Positions 18,615 through 26,535 of a DNA stretch of 64,000 nucleotides are shown one piece after another. The notes under the pieces were generated by a model that made no database searches, was not told the origin of the DNA, and saw only the letters and a program-made list of their open reading frames with translations. The translations under genes and the position numbers were made by a program. This DNA comes from Comamonas terrigena NBRC 13299 (GTDB taxonomy: Bacteria > Pseudomonadota > Gammaproteobacteria > Burkholderiales > Burkholderiaceae_C): positions 2,189,001 to 2,253,000 of the forward strand of contig NZ_AP019749.1 of NCBI RefSeq assembly GCF_006740045.1, read 5' to 3'. Positions within the stretch are counted from its first letter, which is position 1. Each line of letters opens with the position of its first letter.

Positions 18615-21332
18615 TCAGGCGTTTTCTTCCCTGCCTGGATGGCGATGTGCGTCTGCAGCAGCCGTTGCACTCGCCTGCCCCTGCAGCGTGTGCAGCAGGG
18701 CCGCTGCACTCAGGCACTGGATCAGCAGGCTGCCGCCGTTGGCCTTGACCAGGGCATCCACCAGCCGGTGCTGGGAGGGGGCCATGGCGGGCGCAGGGAT
18801 GACCTGGCTGTCGGCAAAGCGGGCCACGCCCTGCAGGTCGCTGACCAGCAGGCCCAGGCGGCGCCCGGCATGCTCCAGCACGACGACCTGGCTTTGCGCG
18901 GTGACGCGGGTGGGTTTGCCGTGCAGCAGGGCGTTCAGGTCGAACACCCAGACATAGCCGGTCAGCGCACCGCGGCTGCGGCGGGCCATGGTGCCCACAC
19001 AGTGGGGAATGCGGCCGGCCGACACCGGGGCGATGGCGGCGGCGGGCAGGGCTTCGAGCACGCAGGCGGCGTCCAGTGCCATCAGGCTGCTGCCGACGAA
19101 GAAGGTGGCCATCTCCCGCAGCTGCTGGCCTCCTTGGGCAGGCGCCATGGAATCGATGCAGGTGCTGCGGCGGCGCACGGCGGCAATGGCATCTTCCTGT
19201 TCGGCCCCGAAAGGCTGGACGGCCACGGCCAGCACCTCTTCGCGGTAGCCGTCGCTGCGCTTGAATTCACGGTAACCGCTGCCTGCCGTGGCGGCCACGA
19301 TGCAGTACTGGCCGGCGTGCACCATGGCGCGTGCGGCGCTCTGGCCGGCAGGCAGCTGCAGCAGGTCGACTGGCAGGGGCATGCGGCTGCCCACAGGCTG
19401 GGCCGTGTCGGTGGAGGCCAGCACCTGACCCAGGCGATCCAGGTAGAGCACGCGGGTGGCGCTGTCAGCAGTCGCTGCGTTGTGCGGCGCGGCACTGTCC
19501 AGCATGGACTGCAGCTCGCGTTCGGCATTGAAGACCAGACCGATGCCGCCCAGCACCTGCCCGTCGTCGCTGCGCAAGGCCGCGTGGTAGGCGTAGGTGG
19601 GGGCCTGGCTGCTTTCGAGGGCGCTCGGCCGCCAGGGGCTGACGTGGTAGGCCTGCGGGCTAGACAGGGCCAGTACCTGGGTGAGTGTGTCGGCCTCGAT
19701 GCTCTGGCCCAGCAGTGGATGCTGCAGGACGTCGTCGGTGGTGTTCTGCCAGCCGGCAGGTGCTCCTGCGGGTGTTTCGCCCCGCAAGCTGGTGGCCACG
19801 ATGCGGCCGCTGCGGTCATACACCACCAGCTGGCTGTAGACGGTGTAGAGGCTATGGATGTGGCTGAGCTGGGCACAGACTTGCTGCACCTGGGTGTCCG
19901 TGGCCTGGTCGCGTTGCACGGCCAGCAGCAGCGCAGGCAACTGGGGCGTCAGCGCCCACCAGCGGCAATCGTTGGCGCGCTCGTACAGGTTGCGGTCCAG
20001 CAGGTCCACCAGCAGGCGGCTGAGCAGGGTGTTGTCGCGCAGAGCTGCATTCAGCACCGTGTCGTACAGCGCGCGGATGGACTGGGTGAACACCTCGTTG
20101 GTGCGTGCCCCGGTCTCGCCGATCTGCTCCAGCACGGCCTGCAGACGGGTGCCGTCGCTGCCGTTGTCGGGCGTGTCGCCGGCGGTCATCACCTGGCCAT
20201 TCCAGACCACGCGGCGGATGGTGTCCGCCGCCGTGATGATGGCATGCAGCGGCGGGCAAAAACGGTGGGCATGGGCCAGCAGACCCTGAGCCACATAAGG
20301 GTCCAGCTGTTCCAGCAGATGCTGGCTCTGGTTAGCAAAGGCCTGCTCCACTGGAATCATGATCTGGCCTTGCCAGCCGTCAGGGCCAGGGTAGCCCTGG
20401 TAGCCGGCCGATGCGGCGGTCTGCACCAGGTAGGTGCGTCCAGCATGGATGTGCAGACTTGGCGCACTGTTGTGGTACGTCGGGACAGGGCTGTCGGCAC
20501 CAATCCAGTGCGGATCGCTGCTGGCCAGCACCTGCCCGCTCCCATTGACCAGCAGGCCCACGCTGCGCACGCCATTGTTGCTGCCTTGCAGACCAGCGGC
20601 GCGTGCACCGAAGATGCCGCGCATTTCGCCATCGAAATCAAAGCTGAGGCACAGCACGCCAATGGGTTCACCCGTCTGCGGGTGCAGCATGCGCTGGGAA
20701 TAGATCAGCGCGTGGGTCTGGTGGGGACGCAGGTCGGTGGCGCGGAAGGTTTCCACATAGCTGCTGCTTTGCAGCGTGTGCGCCAGCAGCGGGTCCTGGC
20801 TGCCTTCCACGGGCGAGTCGCCATCGGTCTGGGCCAGCACCGTACCGTCCAGGCCTACGAGCAAGATCTCGTTATAGACCGTGTACTTGCTGCGGTAAGC
20901 GCGCAGGCGCTCCTGCACGCCCACACCGTCGGCCAGCCCGGCCACGTAGCGGCAGAGCATGCTGTCGGTGGCCAGAAAGCCCACGTCGGCCGTGCGTTCG
21001 TACAGGTTGCGCACCAGGGTATCGATCACGTTCTGGGCCTGTGTGGCCAGGGCGGCCATCACCCCGGTGACGGACTGGTGCACCATGGAGTGCACCAGAT
21101 CCTGTTCCAGCTGCTCAAAGCCGGCACGCGTGGCGGCCATCATCGGAAGGATCGCATGGGCTTCCTGCGGGCAGTTCATCTTGGCAGATGACTCGATCAG
21201 CCGCCACATCAGGTTCAGCTCGCGCAGCGAAGCCTCGCAGCGCGTGACATTCCGCATATATGGGATGAAGGCATCGGTGTGCAGCTGGGGGACTGCAGAA
21301 GATGCGGCGGCATTGTGGCTGGAGGTCGTCAT
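18615..21332 (-). CDS. Cytoplasmic double-Cache protein with C-terminal CheW domain
   Basis: A 905-residue protein with no signal peptide or membrane helix. Two related modules are visible, each with NLYER..(A/N)D followed by a YTVY...LV..DG segment and a Cache-like sensor region, at about residues 105-300 and 440-640. A C-terminal CheW-like domain (about 740-870) includes FFVGSSLMALDAACVLEALP and QSQVVVLEHAGRRLGLLVSD. CheW domains couple receptors to CheA, so a link to chemosensory arrays is plausible. The start is supported by AAGGA upstream of ATG. It heads the minus-strand unit ending with the AAA ATPase and is divergent from the SRAP gene. Confidence 0.82.
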   Translation of the reverse strand: MTTSSHNAAASSAVPQLHTDAFIPYMRNVTRCEASLRELNLMWRLIESSAKMNCPQEAHAILPMMAATRAGFEQLEQDLVHSMVHQSVTGVMAALATQAQNVIDTLVRNLYERTADVGFLATDSMLCRYVAGLADGVGVQERLRAYRSKYTVYNEILLVGLDGTVLAQTDGDSPVEGSQDPLLAHTLQSSSYVETFRATDLRPHQTHALIYSQRMLHPQTGEPIGVLCLSFDFDGEMRGIFGARAAGLQGSNNGVRSVGLLVNGSGQVLASSDPHWIGADSPVPTYHNSAPSLHIHAGRTYLVQTAASAGYQGYPGPDGWQGQIMIPVEQAFANQSQHLLEQLDPYVAQGLLAHAHRFCPPLHAIITAADTIRRVVWNGQVMTAGDTPDNGSDGTRLQAVLEQIGETGARTNEVFTQSIRALYDTVLNAALRDNTLLSRLLVDLLDRNLYERANDCRWWALTPQLPALLLAVQRDQATDTQVQQVCAQLSHIHSLYTVYSQLVVYDRSGRIVATSLRGETPAGAPAGWQNTTDDVLQHPLLGQSIEADTLTQVLALSSPQAYHVSPWRPSALESSQAPTYAYHAALRSDDGQVLGGIGLVFNAERELQSMLDSAAPHNAATADSATRVLYLDRLGQVLASTDTAQPVGSRMPLPVDLLQLPAGQSAARAMVHAGQYCIVAATAGSGYREFKRSDGYREEVLAVAVQPFGAEQEDAIAAVRRRSTCIDSMAPAQGGQQLREMATFFVGSSLMALDAACVLEALPAAAIAPVSAGRIPHCVGTMARRSRGALTGYVWVFDLNALLHGKPTRVTAQSQVVVLEHAGRRLGLLVSDLQGVARFADSQVIPAPAMAPSQHRLVDALVKANGGSLLIQCLSAAALLHTLQGQASATAAADAHRHPGREENA

Positions 21333-21516
21333 ACGGGTCCTTGTCTCTTGTTGGTGTGTGCCTCGGTACGCGTGATCTGCATCAGCAAAAGCCGGGCCCG
21401 GGGTAAACCCATGTCAAGAAACTGCCAGCAATGTCAGCAGCAGGTGGTGGGCGATATCGCGGGTTTTGTGGCCGTGCCGTGTTCGGGTGCCGCCAAGCCC
21501 CTTACCATCGGCGCCT

Positions 21517-22329
21517 ATGAGTTCCCAGTACGAAAACCTGCCCCAGCCGGGCGATTACGCCGCCTTCTTCAAAGTGAGTCCTGCGGAGGTGCCTGCGGAG
21601 CGCCTGGTCCGTGCCAACCGTCTCAGCGGCATGGTCCGTGCCGTGGCACAGCCCGTGTCGTCGGACGCCACGGTGGCCGATGTAGTGTCGGTGGCAGGTG
21701 GTGCAGCCGAGGCCGCGCCCCTTCCGAAGTCGACCGTGGCTGTTGCCTCCGATGCGGTGCCTGCGGCCAAGCCCAAGGCCCCTCCCGTGCAGCGCGAATG
21801 GGTGCCGGCACAGTTCGGTTTTGTGGCGCACTGGGTCAAATCCGCATCAGATGCCCGACTGCGCGCGCCCAAGCAACTGGTGGCGCGCAACGACACGGTA
21901 TCCACTGTGCAGGCCTACCGTGACGCATGGTTGGCCGGGCAGCGCTGCATCATTCCGATGCAGGCGTTCTTCGAGGACGATCTGCGCAGCGGAAAACCGG
22001 TGTCCACCCGCATCTCGCGCGTGGATGGCGAGCCCATGGGCGTGGCCGGAGTGTGGTCCCGTTGGCAGGATCCGGACAGCGGCGCGGAACTGATCAGCTA
22101 CGCCATACTGACCGTGAACGCCAATAGCCATGCACTGATGCACCGCTACCAGCACCCGGGAAGCGAAAAGCGCATGCCGGCGATTCTGAACGAAGGCTCG
22201 TACGATGCCTGGCTGACTGCCCGCCAGGACAAGGCGCGCGAGTTTTTGCGTGCCTATCCTTCCAACTGGTTGACGGCCAACCCGGTGGAGCGCAAGCAGG
22301 ACAAAAAGCCCAAGGGCTGGTTGGGCTGA
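21517..22329 (+). CDS. SRAP-domain protein with Cys2 replaced by Ser
   Basis: A 270-residue member of the SOS-response-associated peptidase family (HMCES/YedK). Family members normally begin Met-Cys, and that Cys2 forms a thiazolidine crosslink with abasic DNA. Here the protein begins MSSQYENLPQPGDYAAFF, so position 2 is Ser. Other family features remain: RCIIPMQAFFEDD, SYAILTVNANSHALMHRYQ, then HPGSEKRMPAIL with the conserved His. An Ala/Val-rich insert occupies about residues 50-90. A start at 21466 would add 17 unrelated residues and would not restore Met-Cys. Loss of Cys2 suggests altered or lost DNA-protein crosslinking. Confidence 0.8.
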   Translation: MSSQYENLPQPGDYAAFFKVSPAEVPAERLVRANRLSGMVRAVAQPVSSDATVADVVSVAGGAAEAAPLPKSTVAVASDAVPAAKPKAPPVQREWVPAQFGFVAHWVKSASDARLRAPKQLVARNDTVSTVQAYRDAWLAGQRCIIPMQAFFEDDLRSGKPVSTRISRVDGEPMGVAGVWSRWQDPDSGAELISYAILTVNANSHALMHRYQHPGSEKRMPAILNEGSYDAWLTARQDKAREFLRAYPSNWLTANPVERKQDKKPKGWLG

Positions 22330-22453
22330 AGAGGCCGTTCAACGCGGTACGGGGCCCGCACATGGACCCTGTACTGCGGCCGTTCCCGCCAGATTGCGAA
22401 GTTCCTACGACGGTGTACCCAGGGCAATGCCCGCCGTTGGGTGGCCGGACATG

Positions 22454-22480
22454 AAAAAGCCCGCTGCATTCCAGCGGGCT
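22454..22480 (-). terminator. Rho-independent terminator of the NUDIX gene
   Basis: AGCCCGCTG-N5-CAGCGGGCT is a 9-bp perfect stem. On the minus strand it is followed by TTTTT, 30 bp past the NUDIX stop codon. The plus-strand SRAP gene ends 124 bp to the left and could use the same stem. Confidence 0.75.
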
Positions 22481-22509
22481 TGCACAGGCAGCAGTGAGGG
22501 GGAGGGCGG

Positions 22510-23064
22510 TCAGACCAGATCGATGGCGTGTACCTGGTCGCTCATGCCGTTGTCGCGGTCGGCAAACCAGCGCTGCAGCGTGGTGCTCACGGTGCGAAAA
22601 GCAATTTCGTCCCAGGGAATATCTTCTTCGCGGAAGAACCGTGCCTCAATGGTTTCCGGCCCTGGGTTGAGTGCTTCGCTCAGCACTTCGGCGGTGTAAA
22701 ACAGGTGCACCTGGCCTACGCGCGGCACATTGATGACCGAGAACAGCCGCCCCATGCGGATCTGGGCGCCGGCTTCCTCATCCGTCTCGCGTGCTGCGCC
22801 CTGGCTGGTGGTTTCATCCAGTTCCATGAAGCCGGCCGGCAGCGTCCATTTGCCCCAGCGTGGCTCGATGTTGCGCTTGCACAGCAGCACGCGGCCATCG
22901 GCCAGCACGGGAATGGTGCCTACCACGTTCAGCGGGTTCTCGTAGTGGATGGTGGCGCATTGCGGGCACACGGCGCGGGCACGCGTGTCGCCGTCGTCGG
23001 GCACGCGGTAGGTCACGGCATGGCCGCATTCACGGCAGAACTTGATGGGGCTGCGCAAGGTCAT
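22510..23064 (-). CDS. NUDIX hydrolase with N-terminal zinc ribbon
   Basis: A 184-residue protein. Residues 8-40 carry a four-Cys zinc ribbon (FCRECGHAV ... VCPQCATIHYENP), as in NudC/YfcD-like enzymes. The NUDIX box GFMELDETTSQGAARETDEE is complete, with the REx2EE metal-binding core near residues 91-95. Such enzymes cleave nucleoside diphosphate linkages; the zinc-ribbon type often prefers NADH or ADP-ribose, but substrate cannot be fixed here. It ends before a strong terminator and is apparently monocistronic. Confidence 0.9.
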   Translation of the reverse strand: MTLRSPIKFCRECGHAVTYRVPDDGDTRARAVCPQCATIHYENPLNVVGTIPVLADGRVLLCKRNIEPRWGKWTLPAGFMELDETTSQGAARETDEEAGAQIRMGRLFSVINVPRVGQVHLFYTAEVLSEALNPGPETIEARFFREEDIPWDEIAFRTVSTTLQRWFADRDNGMSDQVHAIDLV

Positions 23065-23281
23065 GTCTGGAATATAGGGGAAGTGTGGCTGTGATGCTTG
23101 CTGCGTGAACGTTGGTAGCTATGAAAACATGAGTTCTCGGCTGCGCTGACGTGCCCAAATGGACCGCAGGGCCCGGCAGATCGCCGGGATCGCCGGTGCA
23201 CCATGAAGACGCCGCGCGAAGCCGCAGACGTACGGGACGGTACGCTCAGCTTCGCAACCACGTCTTCAGTGTGTGCCGCTT

Positions 23282-23983
23282 TTACGCCACGCGCACGCGG
23301 ATGGACTCCAGGCCGTCCACGCCGCCGGCCATCACATCGCCACGCACCACGGCGCCCACGCCTTCGGGCGTGCCGGTCATGATCAGGTCGCCGGGTTGCA
23401 GCTCCCAGGCTTGCGACAGGATGGCCACGGTCTCGGCAATGTTCCAGATCAACTGGTCCACATTGCTGCGCTGGCGGTCGACGTCGTTCACCTGCAGCCA
23501 GATGCCGGCCGTGGCCACGTCACCCGCCTGGGCGACAGGCGTGATGGGGCCGATGGGGGCGCTGTAGTCGAAGCCCTTGCCGATGCACCAGGGACGGCCC
23601 TGCTTCTTCATCTCGCCTTGCAGGTCGCGGCGCGTCATGTCCAGGCCCACGGCGTAGCCGTAGATATGCTCCAGGGCCTGGGCCACGGGAATGTCCTTGC
23701 CACCCTTGCCAATGGCCACCACCAGTTCGATCTCGTGGTGCAGGTTGTCGGTCAGCGTGGGGTAGGGCATGTCCACCGTTTGGCCGGCGGGCACGGGCAG
23801 CACGGCGTCGGCCGGCTTCATGAAGAAGAACGGCGCCTCGCGGCCGGTAAAGCCCATTTCCTTGGCGTGTTCGGCGTAGTTGCGGCCCACGCAGTAGACG
23901 CGGTGCACGGGAAAGAGCGCGTCGCTGCCGGTTACGGGCAGGCTGGCAACAGGAGCAGGGGGGAGAACGTACTGTTGGGACAT
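23282..23983 (-). CDS. FAH-family hydrolase (fumarylpyruvate or fumarylacetoacetate type)
   Basis: A 233-residue fumarylacetoacetate-hydrolase fold enzyme. Seen are YCVGRNYAEHAKEMG, FFFMKPADAV, the metal ligands in DNLHHEIELVV, GYAVGLDMTRRDLQ and LIMTGTPEGVGAV. It is divergent, 138 bp away, from a zeta-class GST. That pairing (NagK with NagL, or FAH with maleylacetoacetate isomerase) is typical of gentisate or homogentisate degradation. The short length favours the fumarylpyruvate hydrolase (NagK) type, though no gentisate dioxygenase is in view. Confidence 0.85.
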   Translation of the reverse strand: MSQQYVLPPAPVASLPVTGSDALFPVHRVYCVGRNYAEHAKEMGFTGREAPFFFMKPADAVLPVPAGQTVDMPYPTLTDNLHHEIELVVAIGKGGKDIPVAQALEHIYGYAVGLDMTRRDLQGEMKKQGRPWCIGKGFDYSAPIGPITPVAQAGDVATAGIWLQVNDVDRQRSNVDQLIWNIAETVAILSQAWELQPGDLIMTGTPEGVGAVVRGDVMAGGVDGLESIRVRVA

Positions 23984-24121
23984 GGTTGTTGGTCAATCTA
24001 ACGTGTTGTCTCGGGGCACGGGCAAAGTGGCGCTGCGGCCTTTCTACCCTGCTTGCAGTGTGCCACGGCGCCAGCATGGTGCAGCCCAAAAGGCGACACG
24101 GCCTGCGCTATGCTGCGGCCC

Positions 24122-24793
24122 ATGCAGCTCTACAACTACTTCCGCTCCTCGGCCTCGTTCCGTGTGCGCATTGCTCTGGCACACAAGGGGCTGCCGTATG
24201 ACTACCACGCCGTGCACCTGGTGCACGGCGCACAGCGGGCGCCGGATTACCTGGCGCACATGGGGGACAGTCTGGTGCCGGCCCTGGACATCGGCGGCGG
24301 TGCCGTCTGGTTGAACCAGTCCATGGCCATCATCGAGTACCTGGACGAGACCCATCCCCAGCCCAGCCTGCTGCCAGGCGATGCGCTGGCCCGTGCCCGC
24401 ATCCGCGGCCTGGCGCAGATGGTGGCTTGCGATATCCATCCTTTGAACAATCTGCGGGTGCTGCGGTGGCTGGTGCACGAAGGCGGTTTGAGCGACGACA
24501 CCAAGAACCTGTGGTACCACCACTGGGTGCGTCAGGGCCTGGACGCTTTCGAGCGCGAGCTGGCGCTGCTGGCGGGCGAGCGTGCGCGCCTGGGTATGGC
24601 GCCGTCCACGCTGTGCTGGGGCGACCGCCTGACCTTGGCAGATTGCTGTCTGGTGCCGCAGATCTTCAATGCCCAGCGCTTTGGCGTCCCCCTGGACGGC
24701 CTGCCTGCCACCCTGGCCGCCTATGAAGCCGCGCTGGCGCAGTCCGCCGTGCAAGCGGCGCAGCCCTCGGCCTGCCCGGATGCGCAGCCTTGA
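24122..24793 (+). CDS. Zeta-class GST (maleylpyruvate/maleylacetoacetate isomerase)
   Basis: A 223-residue glutathione transferase starting MQLYNYFRSSASFRVRIALA; SSxxxRVRIAL is the zeta-class glutathione-binding signature. LVPALDIG and LNQSMAIIEYLDE follow, then a helical C-terminal domain ending FGVPLDGLPATLAAYEAAL. These enzymes isomerise maleylpyruvate or maleylacetoacetate to the fumaryl form, the substrate of the divergent FAH hydrolase. I use the ATG at 24122; the upstream frame lacks similarity. Confidence 0.9.
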   Translation: MQLYNYFRSSASFRVRIALAHKGLPYDYHAVHLVHGAQRAPDYLAHMGDSLVPALDIGGGAVWLNQSMAIIEYLDETHPQPSLLPGDALARARIRGLAQMVACDIHPLNNLRVLRWLVHEGGLSDDTKNLWYHHWVRQGLDAFERELALLAGERARLGMAPSTLCWGDRLTLADCCLVPQIFNAQRFGVPLDGLPATLAAYEAALAQSAVQAAQPSACPDAQP

Positions 24794-24852
24794 ACGGCGG
24801 TGTTGCGCCGAATGTGGAGCTTGAATGTGGTGTGTGAACGAGAAGATTGACG

Positions 24853-25770
24853 ATGCGTGAGAGTGCAATGATGCCTGTGTCCCACCCCTGGCTGGTGCCC
24901 GAATGGCCGCAGATCGCGGGTGTACAAGCCCTGTTCACCACCCGTGCAGGCGGGGTGAGCCAAGCACCGTTTGGCAGCCTGAACCTGGGTGACCATGTGC
25001 GCGACGACCCTGCCGCTGTGGCTGCCAACCGCCGCATCCTGACCGAAGCCATCCAGCGCAGCAGCCCTGGAGCACGCCCGGTGTTCTTGCAGCAGGTGCA
25101 TGGCTGCGATGTGGAGGCATTGCATGCCCATACCACCGACGGAGTAGCAGCAGACGCCTGCGTGAGCGATCAATCGGGCGCGGTGTGCACCATCATGGTG
25201 GCCGATTGCCTGCCGGTGCTGCTGGCCCACCGCCATGTGCCGGTGGTGGCCGCAGCCCATGCGGGCTGGCGCGGACTGGTGGGGCAAGACGGTGTGGGCG
25301 TATTGGAGACGGTGTTTGCCCGTTTTGCAAGGCAGGTACAGGCACGCCAGGTGCATTCGGCGCCTGCAGCTCTGCCACATGCTGCTGAAGTCATGTCGGT
25401 GCAGACGGTGGCTGACATCGCAGCCGATACCCAGGTCTGGCTGGGGCCGTGCATCGGCCCCACGGCGTTCGAGGTGGGCAGCGAAGTCCGCCAGGCGTTC
25501 GTCACTGCATCCGCGCAAGCGGCCAGTTGCTTCACCCCTGGCGCGGTGTCGGGCAAATGGTGGGCCAACCTGCCAGGACTGGCCCGCCAGCGCCTGCAGG
25601 CGCTGGGTCTGACGGGCATCTACGGAAATGACGGCAGCACGCCCTGGTGCACGGTCACCGACAGCGCCCGCTTTTTCTCTCACCGCCGTGATGCTGCGGT
25701 GCTGGGCAGTACGGGAAGGATGGCAGCATGCATCTGGCTGGAAGGGCAAGCGCCTGCAGCGCGAAGCTGA
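24853..25770 (+). CDS. pgeF: PgeF/YfiH-type polyphenol oxidase-like purine nucleoside phosphorylase
   Basis: About 305 residues. Conserved family pieces are FTTRAGGVSQAPFGSLNLGDHV, QQVHGCDVEAL, ADCLPVLLA, AAHAGWRGLV and GPCIGPTAFEVG, which include the Cys and His zinc-site residues. YfiH/LACC1-type proteins are reported as purine-nucleoside-cleaving enzymes and as peptidoglycan-editing factors. ATG options lie at 24853, 24868 and 24871; none has a decisive ribosome binding site. Its 3' end may overlap a convergent membrane-protein frame by about 90 bp. Confidence 0.88.
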   Translation: MRESAMMPVSHPWLVPEWPQIAGVQALFTTRAGGVSQAPFGSLNLGDHVRDDPAAVAANRRILTEAIQRSSPGARPVFLQQVHGCDVEALHAHTTDGVAADACVSDQSGAVCTIMVADCLPVLLAHRHVPVVAAAHAGWRGLVGQDGVGVLETVFARFARQVQARQVHSAPAALPHAAEVMSVQTVADIAADTQVWLGPCIGPTAFEVGSEVRQAFVTASAQAASCFTPGAVSGKWWANLPGLARQRLQALGLTGIYGNDGSTPWCTVTDSARFFSHRRDAAVLGSTGRMAACIWLEGQAPAARS

Positions 25771-26324
25771 CGGCCATCATGCCCAGCCGGCTGGGCTACC
25801 CCGGACACCGTGGCGCCCCTTTGGGGCGTGATCGCAGCGATTGATCGACGGCCCTGCGCCGGTGGGTACGCACAGTTTTCAATTGCTTGCAACTTGCCTG
25901 GATGGCCCGGGCGCACTGTGGCGTGCGCGCTGCAAGTGGCATGCCGTTGGTCGGCATCCGTCTTGCAGGGACGCTGTTCTGCCGGGGCGGTGGCGTTCGC
26001 TGGTCGCACCTCGGCAGGGACAACGGGAGCGGAGTCAATGCCCGTCGTGGCTGGCTCCTCGATCGTTCCGGTCGGTGTGGGCTTGGTGGTGGTTGCAGGT
26101 GGCTCCTGGGCAGCATCCCAGGCTTGCTGCTCGGCTTCGCGCCGGGCTTTCAAGCGGCGTTTTCGCTCGGGCGTGGCCATGATGTAGCCCACGATGGCCA
26201 TCGGTAGCAGGCCATACAGCACAAACGTCACGATGCCGCCCAGGACCGAACCCACGGGGTTGGTGGCTTCGGCAATGGCCATCATCAAGGTGACATAAAA
26301 CCAGGCAATCAGGATCAGGTACAT
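25680..26324 (-). CDS. Small membrane protein with long low-complexity tail
   Basis: From the ATG at 26324 the frame begins MYLILIAWFYVTLMMAIAEA and has two hydrophobic segments in the first 55 residues. A basic stretch (TPERKRRLKARREAEQQAWD) and a Thr/Pro/Ala-rich tail follow. The N-terminal 80 residues look like a real small membrane protein. The rest up to the stop at 25680 overlaps pgeF and may simply be open sequence, so the true end is uncertain. It lies divergently upstream of phaC. Confidence 0.5.
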   Translation of the reverse strand: MYLILIAWFYVTLMMAIAEATNPVGSVLGGIVTFVLYGLLPMAIVGYIMATPERKRRLKARREAEQQAWDAAQEPPATTTKPTPTGTIEEPATTGIDSAPVVPAEVRPANATAPAEQRPCKTDADQRHATCSAHATVRPGHPGKLQAIENCAYPPAQGRRSIAAITPQRGATVSGVAQPAGHDGRQLRAAGACPSSQMHAAILPVLPSTAASRR

Positions 26325-26535
26325 GGCGCCAAGCATAGGGCAGAGGGCGGTATGCACACCGGAAAACGCCGTGAATCGGGCTTGATGTCTGTCAACGTCT
26401 CTCCAAGCAAGGCACAGTGCGGCGCTGGGTTGCGTTGTCAGCGCCTGCCGCCTCGGCAACAATGGATGCAAGCCCGTTGGTGACACATGGCATGCGGGCT
26501 GACAGCGACAGCAACACCAAGGGGACAAGGCAGGC

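Noticed and set aside
18585..21191. 868-codon plus-strand frame opposite the Cache-CheW gene
   Set aside because: Antisense shadow; the minus-strand protein has repeated Cache modules and a CheW domain.
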